A DNA stretch of 64,000 nt from Bacillota bacterium (GTDB taxonomy: Bacteria; Bacillota; Clostridia; Lachnospirales; Lachnospiraceae), in assembly GCA_023390555.1 (NCBI GenBank), contig JAEWCQ010000046.1, positions 1 to 64,000 of the forward strand, read 5' to 3'. This document shows, one piece after another, positions 1-8,836 of the stretch. A program made the translations under genes and the position numbers. The notes beneath the pieces are model-generated. The model was not told the origin of the DNA, made no database searches, and saw nothing but the letters and a program-made list of their open reading frames with translations. The number at the start of each line of letters is the position of its first letter. The stretch's first letter is position 1.

Positions 1-483
1 ATTCTGCACACACCGTATCTTGTGCCGGAAAGCAAGAACATTGATGAACTGTTCCGGGAAATGCAGCATCAGAAAAAATATTTTGCCATTCTGATCAATG
101 AATATGGTGAATTTTCCGGTGTTGTTACGATTGAAGACCTGGTGGAAGAGGTAATGGGAGACATTGCAGATGAGTATGATGAGAATGAACCGCGGATTAC
201 GAAGATTGATGAACTCACGTACCTCATTGATGGACTGATTACTATCGATGAACTGAATGATAAATTTGATCTGGACATTGATTCGGAGAATTATGAGACC
301 ATATCCGGTTTCCTGATTGACGAATTGGGTTATATTCCAAACGATGGTGACAATCGTAAAATTGAATACGACAATCTGATTTTTGAATTGGTGAGCATCA
401 AGGAAAAGAGAATAGAAAAGCTCAAACTGTATTTCCCAAAAGAAGGCAGCGATAAAGATGAGAGCACAGAGACAGAAGCGTAA
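1..483 (+). CDS. CorC/HlyC-type CBS-domain membrane protein, C-terminal part
   Basis: This gene is cut by the left window edge; the reading frame is open from base 1. About 160 residues are visible. They hold the end of the second CBS domain (a run around GEFSGVVTIEDLVEEVMG, typical of the CBS pair) and then a transporter-associated CorC_HlyC domain of about 80 residues, ending in an acidic tail. Members of this family have an N-terminal DUF21 membrane domain, which would lie outside the window, and are linked to magnesium or cobalt efflux or tolerance. Substrate cannot be read from this part. A strong terminator follows within 110 bases, so this is the last gene of its transcript. Confidence 0.85.
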   Translation: MLHTPYLVPESKNIDELFREMQHQKKYFAILINEYGEFSGVVTIEDLVEEVMGDIADEYDENEPRITKIDELTYLIDGLITIDELNDKFDLDIDSENYETISGFLIDELGYIPNDGDNRKIEYDNLIFELVSIKEKRIEKLKLYFPKEGSDKDESTETEA

Positions 484-540
484 TTACATAGACTGTGAAA
501 GCAGCCAGAATGTGATGAGGAGCATGTCGCTGTGACGGAA

Positions 541-590
541 AAACGGTAACGAGACACAAGTGTGTGAATCGTTACCGTTTTCTGTTTTTA
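541..590. terminator. Bidirectional rho-independent terminator
   Basis: A 12-base stem (AAACGGTAACGA with TCGTTACCGTTT) encloses a 16-base loop. T-rich sequence follows on the plus strand and the A-run before it gives a T-run on the minus strand. It lies between two convergent genes and can end both the CorC-like gene and uraA. Confidence 0.85.
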
Positions 591-603
591 CCGGATTTCT
601 ATT

Positions 604-1875
604 TTATTTATCGTTTGTCCATCCCAGTTTATCGAACAGATAGAAGAGCAGTGAAAGAGCCATTCCAACGATACATGCAAGAACCATACCGGTCAGAGTG
701 ACATTTTTTATACTCACAGCAACACCGGAAAGTCCGGTTACAAATACGATGGAAGTCAAAATAAGATTCCGGTTTTTGCTGTAGTCAACCCGTGCATCAG
801 AGATTACGCGGATACCCGAAGCTCCGATCATACCGTATAACAGGAACGAAATACCTCCGATGACAGGGCCTGGGATCGTCTGGATCAATGAAGCAATCGG
901 TCCTACGAATGCGGAAATAATGGATAGAACCGCAGCTCCTCCAATGACCTGTACGGAGTAGACCTTGGTTATCGCCATGACCCCGATATTTTCCCCGTAA
1001 GTAGTCGTCGGTACAGAACCTACAAAGCCGGAAAGTGTCGTGGAAATACCGTCTGCCAGTAAAGAGCGGTGCAGGCCTGGTTCTTTCAAAAGATCACGCT
1101 CCACAATCTTACTGGTTACGAGCTGATGCCCGATGTGTTCGGATGCGATTACCAGAATAACCGGCATAATCATAACAATTGCCTGAAGATTAAAATGCGG
1201 TGTTTCAAAATTCGGGACTACAAAAATATCGGTATGCAGTGCCGCTGACAGCATATCGGTTGTAACAAGGTGTGTAAACAATGCTGCAATGTATCCAGAG
1301 ATGATCGCAATCAGAATCGGTATTACGGCAAAGAATTTCCGGAAAAGAATATTTCCCAATACCGCAACGCCCAGGGTTACGAGAAATACAATGACATTTG
1401 CTGCCTGGATTGGAGCATCTTTCGTAGCGATGATGCCGGCAGTATTTGCGGCACTTCCTGCAAGTTCAAGACCAATCAGTGCCACGACCGGTCCCATTGC
1501 CGCTGCCGGCAGTACGATATCGATCCAGTTTACACCGAAGAAATAAATAATCGCGGCAAGTAAGCAGAGCAGCAGACCGACTGCGATAAAGCCGCCGAGT
1601 GCGTCGCGGTATCCCCATTTGGAGATGACAAGACCTGCCGGCGCAAGGAAGGCAAAGCTGGACCCGAGATATGCGGGAGCTTTGCCCTTGGTAATGAGAA
1701 TAAACAGCAGTGTGCCGACACCGTTCATCAGCAGTACAACCGATGGATTGATTTGAAACAGGATTGGAACCAGAACAGATGCGCCGAACATTGCAAACAT
1801 ATGCTGAAATGAGAGCGGCACAAGCAGTTTTGCTGGAACTTTTTCTTCTACTTGAATTATTTTTTTTGTTTCCAA
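604..1875 (-). CDS. uraA: Uracil permease (NCS2 nucleobase:cation symporter)
   Basis: The protein has 423 residues, the usual size for UraA/PyrP, with about 12-14 hydrophobic segments. The N-terminal QHMFAMFGASVLVP block and the ASEHIGHQ block near the middle are characteristic of the uracil branch of the NCS2 family; the second contains the substrate-contacting Glu region. It imports uracil with a cation across the cytoplasmic membrane for pyrimidine salvage. The start is a TTG codon placed after a strong AAGGAGG site; no ATG fits as well. It is a single-gene unit transcribed away from ilvB. I did not see a convincing PyrR-type attenuator in the short leader. A related xanthine/uric acid permease is the main alternative, but the motifs favour uracil. 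Confidence 0.9.
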   Translation of the reverse strand: METKKIIQVEEKVPAKLLVPLSFQHMFAMFGASVLVPILFQINPSVVLLMNGVGTLLFILITKGKAPAYLGSSFAFLAPAGLVISKWGYRDALGGFIAVGLLLCLLAAIIYFFGVNWIDIVLPAAAMGPVVALIGLELAGSAANTAGIIATKDAPIQAANVIVFLVTLGVAVLGNILFRKFFAVIPILIAIISGYIAALFTHLVTTDMLSAALHTDIFVVPNFETPHFNLQAIVMIMPVILVIASEHIGHQLVTSKIVERDLLKEPGLHRSLLADGISTTLSGFVGSVPTTTYGENIGVMAITKVYSVQVIGGAAVLSIISAFVGPIASLIQTIPGPVIGGISFLLYGMIGASGIRVISDARVDYSKNRNLILTSIVFVTGLSGVAVSIKNVTLTGMVLACIVGMALSLLFYLFDKLGWTNDK

Positions 1876-1906
1876 AACTATGCCTCCTTAGTGATATACT
1901 TCGGAA

Positions 1907-1935
1907 AGTATAGCATAGTCTCCGACGGATTTCTA
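1907..1935 (-). promoter_or_regulatory. Candidate promoter of uraA
   Basis: On the minus strand a TATACT -10 box lies 17 bases from a poor -35 box (TAGAAA). A strong ribosome binding site follows about 30 bases downstream. The weak -35 box suggests help from a regulator or a modest level of expression. Confidence 0.45.
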
Positions 1936-2058
1936 CAACAATATTTTGGATTTTCAAAAAATTATTCCGGATGGAAATTGCGAAATGCTTTCGGTTTCTG
2001 TGAATGGTCGTATCTTCCGATATGAGACAGAAAAGATCTGCAGTTTGATAAAAAGTGT

Positions 2059-2087
2059 TTGACAGGTATAGCTGAAAATGCTATATT
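2059..2087 (+). promoter_or_regulatory. Sigma-A promoter of the ilvBN T-box transcript
   Basis: A perfect -35 box TTGACA is followed after 17 bases by TATATT. It lies just before the T-box leader and is the strongest promoter-like element in this intergenic region. Confidence 0.85.
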
Positions 2088-2094
2088 GTATTCA

Positions 2095-2442
2095 CTACAA
2101 ATTTTTATATTGCAAATGCAGTGACAGGGAGGAGTACATACTCACCGGGATTTCAGAGAGAAGATGGTTGGTGCGAGTCTTTATTTTGGAAGTATGGAAG
2201 TAGCCCTTGAGCAGTGGATCCAACGAGAATTGATAGATTCTTCAGTAGACTTCAACGGAATTTTCCGCCGTTAGCAGGAAAGCAGTATCGATAATAGTCC
2301 GTACTGATATATCATCCATCTTATGTCAGTCCGATTCTGATTCCGTACTGACAGAGTGCAAAGAGAGATCTTTGAATTTAGGTGGTAACACGGATAGAAT
2401 ATAATTCGCCCTAAGCTATGAATATAGCTTAGGGCTTTTTTT
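2095..2442 (+). promoter_or_regulatory. T-box riboswitch leader of ilvB
   Basis: The leader of about 350 bases lies between a consensus promoter and ilvB. The conserved T-box bulge sequence AGGTGGTAACACGG is at about 2379-2392. The TTAGG just before it can pair with CCTAA of the downstream stem to form the antiterminator, in competition with the terminator at 2408-2442. Upstream, GAGTAC and the AGAGAGAAGATGGTTGGTGCGAG stretch resemble the Stem I elements of T-boxes. T-boxes sense uncharged tRNA by a specifier codon; with ilvBN downstream a branched-chain amino acid tRNA is expected. An ATC triplet near 2219 is a possible isoleucine specifier, but I could not fold Stem I with confidence. Confidence 0.88.
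2408..2442 (+). terminator. T-box intrinsic terminator
   Basis: GCCCTAAGCTAT pairs with ATAGCTTAGGGC around a short loop, followed by seven T. It is the off-state structure of the T-box leader; its 5' arm is shared with the antiterminator. Confidence 0.9.
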
Positions 2443-2525
2443 GTAGTTGCAACGGAAAGTTCTCTTTCCTGTCTTGTATGGGAAAGTTCTTTTATACAAA
2501 TCATAGAAAAACAGGAGGAAAGAAG

Positions 2526-4250
2526 ATGGAAATCAAAGGTGCACAGTTATTTGTAAAAGCATTAGAAGAAGAGGGCGTAGAGACGCTGTTTGCCTATCCG
2601 GGCGGGCAGGCAATGGATTTGTTTGACGCACTTTATGATCAGACGGAGATTGAAGTCATTCTGCCAAGACACGAGCAGGCTTTGATTCACGCAGCGGACG
2701 GATATGCGCGTTCTACGGGCAAAGTCGGGGTATGTCTCGTTACAAGCGGGCCGGGAGCCACGAATCTGGTAACGGGTATCGCAACTGCCAATTATGACAG
2801 TGTACCGCTGGTATGCTTTACCGGTCAGGTTCCGACCGGTCTGATTGGAAACGATGCATTCCAGGAAGTGGATATCGTAGGGATTACAAGGAGCATCTGC
2901 AAACATTCCATTACGGTACGCAAAAGAGAAGATCTCGGAAGAATCATACGCGAAGCTTTTTACATTGCCGCCACCGGAAAACCTGGTCCGGTTGTCGTGG
3001 ATATTCCAAAGGATATTCAGGTAGAGCTGGGAAGTGATATCTATCCGAAAGAAGTGGCGATCCGCAGTTATAAACCGAATACAAGTGCACATGAAGGGCA
3101 GTTGAAGAAAGCTCTTGAGGTATTGGAACAGGCGCAAAAGCCGCTTTTCCTAATCGGAGGAGGTGTCAATATTTCCGGAGCAAATAAGGAAATGACACAA
3201 CTTGCGGAAATCACAAATGTCCCTGTCATCACTACGATCATGGGAAAAGGTGCCATCCCGACCGGTCATCCGCTCTATATGGGAAACATCGGTATTCATG
3301 GAAGCTATGCGGCCAATACAGCAGTCAGTGAATGTGACGTTCTGTTTTCGATCGGAACGAGATTTAATGACAGAATTACCGGAAAAACAAGTGAGTTTGC
3401 CAAAAACGCCAGGATCATTCATATTGACATTGATTCCGCGTCCATTTCCAGAAATATCGTAGTGGATATTCCAATCGTTGCGGATGCCAAGATTGCAATT
3501 GAAAAGCTGCTTGTTTCGGCAAAACCGGTACAGGATGAAGCCTGGCTGGAAACCGTCCGTAAATGGAAAGCGGATTATCCGATTAACATGGACCGCTATG
3601 AGGGAGTTACGGCTGAAAAAATTGTAAAGACAATCAATGCACTGTTCCCGGAATCGATTGTAGTAACAGATGTTGGGCAGAACCAGCTTTGGACGACGCA
3701 GTATCTGGAACTGGATGAAAACAGACAGATGCTGACCTCCGGTGGACTTGGGACGATGGGATATGGATTTCCGGCCTCCATCGGGGCAAAATTGGGAAAT
3801 CGGGACAAAGATGTCATCTGTATCACCGGAGACGGCGGAATGCAGATGAACCTGCAGGAGCTGGCTACAGCTGTAGCACAGGAACTTCCGATAATCATCT
3901 GCATTTTAAACAATTCCTATCTCGGAAATGTAAGACAATGGCAGGAACTGTTTTTTCACAAGCGGTATTCAAGTACCTGTCTGAAATATCGGAAAGGCTG
4001 TTCCAGGGACTGCCTGAATCCGGATAAATGCTGTCCGAAATATATTCCTGATTTTCTGAAACTGGCAGAGGGCTACGAAGCATGCGGAATCCGCGTGGAA
4101 CGGGAAGAGGAGATAGCGGACGCTTTCTTACGGGCAAAAGAAAATAAAAAAGTACCTACAATCATTGAGTTTATCATAGAACGTGAAGCGAATGTATTTC
4201 CAATTGTGCCTACCGGAAGGACACTGCGTGAAATGATTATGGACTGTTAA
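2526..4250 (+). CDS. ilvB: Acetolactate synthase large subunit
   Basis: The 574-residue enzyme joins two pyruvates to acetolactate, or pyruvate and 2-oxobutyrate to acetohydroxybutyrate, the first common step of branched-chain amino acid synthesis. It has the three-domain thiamine diphosphate fold: the N-terminal PYR domain with the conserved PRHEQ glutamate near residue 48, a central domain, and the C-terminal PP domain with GDGG and the NNSYLGNVRQWQ metal/ThDP motif. The ATG at 2526 follows AGGAGG; an upstream in-frame ATG at 2478 has no such site. A cysteine-rich stretch (Cys485, 492, 496, 502, 503) is inserted between RYSST and PDF, which are nearly adjacent in well-studied homologues. 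It is 12 bases from ilvN and under T-box control. Confidence 0.97.
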   Translation: MEIKGAQLFVKALEEEGVETLFAYPGGQAMDLFDALYDQTEIEVILPRHEQALIHAADGYARSTGKVGVCLVTSGPGATNLVTGIATANYDSVPLVCFTGQVPTGLIGNDAFQEVDIVGITRSICKHSITVRKREDLGRIIREAFYIAATGKPGPVVVDIPKDIQVELGSDIYPKEVAIRSYKPNTSAHEGQLKKALEVLEQAQKPLFLIGGGVNISGANKEMTQLAEITNVPVITTIMGKGAIPTGHPLYMGNIGIHGSYAANTAVSECDVLFSIGTRFNDRITGKTSEFAKNARIIHIDIDSASISRNIVVDIPIVADAKIAIEKLLVSAKPVQDEAWLETVRKWKADYPINMDRYEGVTAEKIVKTINALFPESIVVTDVGQNQLWTTQYLELDENRQMLTSGGLGTMGYGFPASIGAKLGNRDKDVICITGDGGMQMNLQELATAVAQELPIIICILNNSYLGNVRQWQELFFHKRYSSTCLKYRKGCSRDCLNPDKCCPKYIPDFLKLAEGYEACGIRVEREEEIADAFLRAKENKKVPTIIEFIIEREANVFPIVPTGRTLREMIMDC

Positions 4251-4262
4251 GGAGGGAAAGAG

Positions 4263-4763
4263 ATGAGAAAAAGATGGATATCTTTATTTGTAGAAAATGA
4301 AATCGGTGTACTGGCGAAGATTTCCGGGCTGTTTTCCAGTAAATCCTATAATCTGGAAAGCCTTACGGTGGGAGAAACAGAAGATCCTACCATTTCCAGA
4401 ATTACAATCAGCCTTACCAGTGACGACATGACATTTGAGCAGGTAAAGAAGCAGTTAAACCGCTGTGTCGGAGTAATCAAGGTCGTTGATTTTACGAATG
4501 TCCCGATTCATATGAAAGAGATTCTGTTCATCCGGATCGGCACTGTTTCGGAGAGTGAGAAGCTGGAGGCTTTTCGTATCGCTGATGTATTTGACCTGAA
4601 GATCACGGATTATGATAAGAACAACATTCTATTAGAATGCGTAAAATCAGAAGAGAAAAATAATGCAGCTATCCAATTGATAAAAAATACGTTTACAGGT
4701 AAAATAGAGATTGTCCGCGGAGGAAATGTTGCGATTGAGGCAATCAGCATACCAGAACGATAA
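4263..4763 (+). CDS. ilvN: Acetolactate synthase small (regulatory) subunit
   Basis: This 166-residue protein starts with an ACT domain (RWISLFVENEIGVLAKISGLFS, about residues 4-24) and has the second C-terminal domain of the family. It binds the IlvB subunit, raises its activity and gives valine feedback inhibition. The start follows AAGGAGGGAAAGAG, and only 12 bases separate it from ilvB, so both come from the T-box transcript. Length is normal for the family. Confidence 0.96.
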   Translation: MRKRWISLFVENEIGVLAKISGLFSSKSYNLESLTVGETEDPTISRITISLTSDDMTFEQVKKQLNRCVGVIKVVDFTNVPIHMKEILFIRIGTVSESEKLEAFRIADVFDLKITDYDKNNILLECVKSEEKNNAAIQLIKNTFTGKIEIVRGGNVAIEAISIPER

Positions 4764-4830
4764 AAGGAAAGCTGCATATCGTGTTCCTGCCGCCGGTACG
4801 AAGTAAAACGTGATGAGGAGAGTCGAACAT

Positions 4831-5880
4831 ATGTATAGCTTGAAAAATGACTACAGCGAGGGTGCGCATCCGAAAATTCTGCAGGCTTTGCTGGCATCGA
4901 ACCTGGAACAGACCGAGGGATACGGACAGGATATTTATACGCAGAGAGCCTGTGAACAGTTAAAGCAGCGGATGGGCAGAGGAGATGTCGATATTCATCT
5001 GCTGGTCGGCGGAACCCAGACAAATCTTGTCGCAATATCCGCTTTTTTAAGACCCTGGGAAGCTGCGATTGCGGCAGATACGGGACATATACTTGTACAC
5101 GAAACGGGGGCAATCGAGGCATTGGGCCACAAGGTAATTTCGGTTGCCGTAAGGGATGGAAAGCTGACCCCGGAAGCGGTGCAGCCGGTTTTAGAAGCGC
5201 ACGCGGATGAGCATATGGTAAAACCAAGGCTCGTTTATATCTCTAATCCAACAGAAATCGGAACGATTTATACAAAAACAGAGCTGCAAAATCTAAGCAG
5301 TTTTTGCAGAGAGAACAATCTGATTCTGTATCTGGACGGAGCAAGACTCGGTTCTGCGCTATGTGCGTTGGAGAATGACCTGGAGCTTTCCGACCTGGCG
5401 GCACTGACAGATGCATTTTATATTGGTGGAACCAAGAACGGTGCATTATTGGGAGAGGCCCTTGTTATATGCGCAAAATTCCTGAAACAGGATTTTCGGT
5501 TTTCTATGAAGCAAAGAGGTGCGCTGCTAGCAAAAGGAAAGGTTCTTGGAATACAGTTTTTGGAACTGTTTCGAGATGATCTGTATTTTACGCTTGCAAG
5601 ACATGCAAATCAGATGGCGGCTCTTTTGGAAACGGGAATCCGGGCGGAGGGTTATTCCTTTTTGATTCATTCCTGCACAAATCAGATATTTCCAATTTTG
5701 CCAAATGCACAGATTCTGGAACTGCAAAAGGGGTATGAATTTCTTATCTGGGAAAAGACCGATGAACAGCATGCGGCGATTCGTCTGGTGACTTCCTGGG
5801 CGACAGAAGAAAAAGAAGTGCGAAAATTTATAGAGGATTTAAAACGAATAAACGCTGCCGGATCATTCTGCGAATCCTAA
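4831..5880 (+). CDS. ltaE: Low-specificity L-threonine aldolase (PLP-dependent)
   Basis: The 349-residue protein has the fold-type I aldolase signature: NDYSEGAHPKIL at the N-terminus, YGQD, LVGGTQTN, HETGAIE, LDGARLG, and the PLP lysine in the YIGGTKNGALLGE segment. It cleaves threonine or allo-threonine to glycine and acetaldehyde. I chose the ATG at 4831 because GATGAGGAGA lies ten bases before it and the preceding in-frame GTG/ATG codons at 4810-4813 overlap that site. It is 67 bases downstream of ilvN in the same direction with no clear terminator between, so it probably shares the T-box transcript. Confidence 0.9.
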   Translation: MYSLKNDYSEGAHPKILQALLASNLEQTEGYGQDIYTQRACEQLKQRMGRGDVDIHLLVGGTQTNLVAISAFLRPWEAAIAADTGHILVHETGAIEALGHKVISVAVRDGKLTPEAVQPVLEAHADEHMVKPRLVYISNPTEIGTIYTKTELQNLSSFCRENNLILYLDGARLGSALCALENDLELSDLAALTDAFYIGGTKNGALLGEALVICAKFLKQDFRFSMKQRGALLAKGKVLGIQFLELFRDDLYFTLARHANQMAALLETGIRAEGYSFLIHSCTNQIFPILPNAQILELQKGYEFLIWEKTDEQHAAIRLVTSWATEEKEVRKFIEDLKRINAAGSFCES

Positions 5881-5906
5881 AAGGATACACAGAAATGCAG
5901 CAGCGT
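5852..5906. terminator. Possible bidirectional terminator between ltaE and the GGDEF gene
   Basis: ACGCTGC at 5852-5858 can pair with GCAGCGT at 5900-5906, with an inner small hairpin ATCC/AGGAT. On the minus strand the stem is followed by a T-rich run. It overlaps the last codons of ltaE. The loop is long, so this is tentative. Confidence 0.4.
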
Positions 5907-5913
5907 CATTTCC

Positions 5914-6837
5914 CTAAGGAAGGAGCTGGTATTCAACCCGGTTCCTTCCATTATTTTTTGCTTTGTAAAGATTTTTATCGGCGGTAATCACAATATCGTT
6001 CGGACATAAATTTGAAATCGATTCTTTATAGGCAATACCAATGCTTGTTGTGATATGGATATGTAGGTTATCAACAAAGAAATCATACATCTCAATTGAT
6101 TTCCGAAGATTATCGCTCAGCAGCAGAACTTTTTCCAAAGGCTGATTCGGCAGTACAATGCAGAATTCTTCTCCGCCGTACCGCCCAATCAGGTCGGTCA
6201 GCGCGGATGCGGTATCCTGTAGCAGAACTGCCATATTCTGCAGAATGAAATCACCGGTCTTATGGCCGTAGGTGTCATTGATCTTTTTAAAGTTATCAAT
6301 ATCGAACATCATGAAAGCAATGGACTTTTGAAGCTGTATCGATTTGTAACATTCCGTTTCGAGCAGTTCCATGATCATTCTGTGATTATAGAGATTCGTA
6401 AGGCCATCCCGCATAGCAAGCGTTTCCAACTGTTTCTGCTGATCATAAAAACGGATCGCAGATTTCAACCGGGCAATAATCTCGATCTGGTCAAACGGTT
6501 TCTTAATATAATCAAAGGCTCCGATGTCAAATGCCTTTCTTAAAACGTCACCCTCCGTAACAGATGTTACCATAATGACGGGAATACTTTTTGTCTCATC
6601 ACTTGTTTTTAATGCAAGGCAGACATCCAGGCCATCGATCTGGGGCATGATAATGTCCAGTAAAATGGCATCCGGCTGGACAGAAAGTACGGTTTCCATG
6701 ACAGCTGTTCCGTCGGTAAGCGAAAAAACAGCATAGCCCTCCTGCTCCAATATATCCGAAAGGATACGTATATTCAGTTTGTTATCATCTACAACCAAAA
6801 TTTTTCTTTTCATGGTAAGCGTATATGAAGTGTACAC
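5914..6837 (-). CDS. Response regulator with diguanylate cyclase (REC-GGDEF) output
   Basis: The 307-residue protein has a receiver domain (residues about 12-130) with the acidic pair VVDD, the phospho-acceptor Asp in LLDIIMP and the KP lysine, then a GGDEF domain (about 140-307) with an intact GGEEF active site near residue 220. It should make cyclic di-GMP when phosphorylated. The inhibitory RxxD site that normally lies five residues before GG is absent (ALTD here). The GTG at 6837 follows AAAGGAA at good spacing; an internal ATG (residue 9) is the alternative start. No kinase gene adjoins it directly; the hybrid kinase at 9561 is the nearest candidate partner. Confidence 0.93.
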   Translation of the reverse strand: MYTSYTLTMKRKILVVDDNKLNIRILSDILEQEGYAVFSLTDGTAVMETVLSVQPDAILLDIIMPQIDGLDVCLALKTSDETKSIPVIMVTSVTEGDVLRKAFDIGAFDYIKKPFDQIEIIARLKSAIRFYDQQKQLETLAMRDGLTNLYNHRMIMELLETECYKSIQLQKSIAFMMFDIDNFKKINDTYGHKTGDFILQNMAVLLQDTASALTDLIGRYGGEEFCIVLPNQPLEKVLLLSDNLRKSIEMYDFFVDNLHIHITTSIGIAYKESISNLCPNDIVITADKNLYKAKNNGRNRVEYQLLP

Positions 6838-6985
6838 TCATATGTTCCTTTCGTATTTTGTCCTGCCTGTGTACTGCTGTAAAGATTAAAATACTGACCA
6901 CATTATATCACTACATTGATAAAAATCAAGCATTATTTGTTCCTGCGGTGTTTCTGTGACAGAAAAGCAGGGAAAATGAAATCTG

Positions 6986-7014
6986 TTGTAAGTTTTACCG
7001 TTATTTGATACTAT
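6986..7014 (+). promoter_or_regulatory. Candidate sigma-A promoter of the first chemoreceptor gene
   Basis: TTGTAA and TACTAT are separated by 17 bases. The chemoreceptor start lies about 80 bases downstream. Confidence 0.6.
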
Positions 7015-7096
7015 TATGGCAATACAGGGGAGTGACAGGCGGCATGACGAAAAAGGCTTTTATCTATTATTATGTAGGAGAGATTGGAGAAAGAAT

Positions 7097-8836
7097 ATGA
7101 ATTTTGTGAAAAACATGAAGGTTTCAAAAAAGCTGTTTTTGCTTTTCGCCCCTGGCATGGTCGCGTTACTGGTGATATTAGGTATCTTTATTTATGATAC
7201 GACTATGATCAGTGAGAAGACAAAAAAGGCTTATTATGAGGAGGCGTACACCAGCACCTCATTATTATTGAATGCGGACAGGGACTATTACCAGGCAGTT
7301 GTGGCTGAGAAAGAAGTCATTCTGAGCACATCCCTGACGGATTCGAAAAAGAGGGAATTGATTGACAGTTATGATGAGAATATCACGCAGGTAGAAGACA
7401 GGATGGAGCAGGCGGTTGAGAATATCAAAGACAACACCGTTTTATATTCCGATTTCAAGGAGTCAGATACCGGTAAAACGGTCAAAGAGCTGTACGCGGC
7501 GTTTACTTCTTATATGGAGGAATGGAAAAGTTCTTATGATCTGGAGAGTCAGAAGGGAGATATCGATGCACATCTGGCGGCGTTTGACAATGCGAGAGCG
7601 AGTATTAACAGCATGACGGATCTGCTGTCGGAATATGCAAAACAGCAATCATCCAGTATCAGTGAAGAGATACAGAGAAATATCATGGAGCTTACAGCGG
7701 CAATTGTTGTGCTGTTGCTGGCGGTTGCACTGTTTGCATTCTATATCATTGGATATCTGAAAAAGGGAATTATAAATACGACGAAGGATATGAACCTTCT
7801 CTCCCACAATGACCTTTCGTTCGAAGCATATCAGATTCATTCCAAAGACGAACTGGGAGAGCTCTCCGTTTCTGTTCATGCGGTAATTGACTCCCTGCGG
7901 AGTGTGCTTGCGCTGTTACATACGACATCGGGAAAACTGAGTGAATCTGCGTCTTCTATGAAAATGAATTCCGATGAGATAACGATTTCCATGAATCAGA
8001 TTGCAAATACAGTCGGTGACATCGCCGGTACGGCAGGGCAGCAGGCTTCCGATGCAGAAAATGCGTCAAAAGAATTTGAAGCTCTTGGGAATGTCATCTC
8101 ACAGAACACCGAAAGTACCAAGGCTCTTGGAAATGCCAGTAACCATCTGCAGGAGATTGGCAGACAGGGACTCCGTACGGTTACCGAACTTAGCAGTCTG
8201 ACGGAAAACAATCAAACATCATTTGAGCTGATTTTTGATACGATACGGAATACAAATGAAAGTGCGGGAAAAATCGGAGAAGTAAGTGAGGCGATAGCAG
8301 GCATTGCACAGCAGACAAATCTGCTTGCCTTAAATGCAGCAATCGAAGCGGCCAGAGCTGGAGAAGCGGGAAAGGGATTTGCCGTTGTGGCAGATGAAAT
8401 CCGGAATCTCGCAGAGCAGTCGGCAAAATCCACCAATTCGATCCATTCGATATTGGATGAACTGCAGATTCAGATTGTAGATGCAAACGCACAGAGCGAG
8501 ACCGTAAGAAAAGCGGTGGTGGTACAGGCCGAAAGCGTAAAAGAAACGGAAGAAGGATACCGGGCAATCGTGAGTACGCTGGAAGAGGTGAATCAGGAAA
8601 TTCACTCGATTGAATCCGTAAGCAGCGAAATGGAAAAGAGCCGCAGCCAGGTACTGGATATCATAACGTCACTTTCTGCAGTTGCGCAGGAAAATGCTGC
8701 AAGCACAGAGGAAACGTCAGCAACGACGGAAGAAGTACTTGCTACCATGCTGTCTATCAATGACGTGGCGGAAGAAATCGACCAGTTGTCTGCGCAGTTC
8801 AATGAAGTGTTGCGAAAATTTAAACTGAATGATTAA
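7097..8836 (+). CDS. Methyl-accepting chemotaxis protein
   Basis: The 579-residue receptor has a first membrane helix at about residues 13-33, an extracytoplasmic helical sensor of about 160 residues (four-helix-bundle type by appearance), a second membrane helix at about 195-220, a HAMP linker, and a long cytoplasmic coiled-coil signalling domain. The highly conserved hairpin tip ([20 protein letters not shown]) is intact, so it should bind CheA and CheW. The ATG at 7097 follows GGAGAAAG; an earlier in-frame ATG at 7016 overlaps the promoter. Ligand unknown. No CheR-tethering pentapeptide is seen at the end. It converges on the TetR gene and overlaps it by 17 bases. Confidence 0.95.
   Translation: MNFVKNMKVSKKLFLLFAPGMVALLVILGIFIYDTTMISEKTKKAYYEEAYTSTSLLLNADRDYYQAVVAEKEVILSTSLTDSKKRELIDSYDENITQVEDRMEQAVENIKDNTVLYSDFKESDTGKTVKELYAAFTSYMEEWKSSYDLESQKGDIDAHLAAFDNARASINSMTDLLSEYAKQQSSSISEEIQRNIMELTAAIVVLLLAVALFAFYIIGYLKKGIINTTKDMNLLSHNDLSFEAYQIHSKDELGELSVSVHAVIDSLRSVLALLHTTSGKLSESASSMKMNSDEITISMNQIANTVGDIAGTAGQQASDAENASKEFEALGNVISQNTESTKALGNASNHLQEIGRQGLRTVTELSSLTENNQTSFELIFDTIRNTNESAGKIGEVSEAIAGIAQQTNLLALNAAIEAARAGEAGKGFAVVADEIRNLAEQSAKSTNSIHSILDELQIQIVDANAQSETVRKAVVVQAESVKETEEGYRAIVSTLEEVNQEIHSIESVSSEMEKSRSQVLDIITSLSAVAQENAASTEETSATTEEVLATMLSINDVAEEIDQLSAQFNEVLRKFKLND

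Noticed and set aside
2271..2504. A 77-residue minus-strand frame in the leader before ilvB
   Set aside because: It lies over the T-box terminator and antiterminator, which explain the sequence better.
4610..5227. A 205-residue open frame on the minus strand across the ilvN-ltaE junction
   Set aside because: It is antisense to two enzymes, Pro/Ser/Arg-rich, and has no ribosome binding site.
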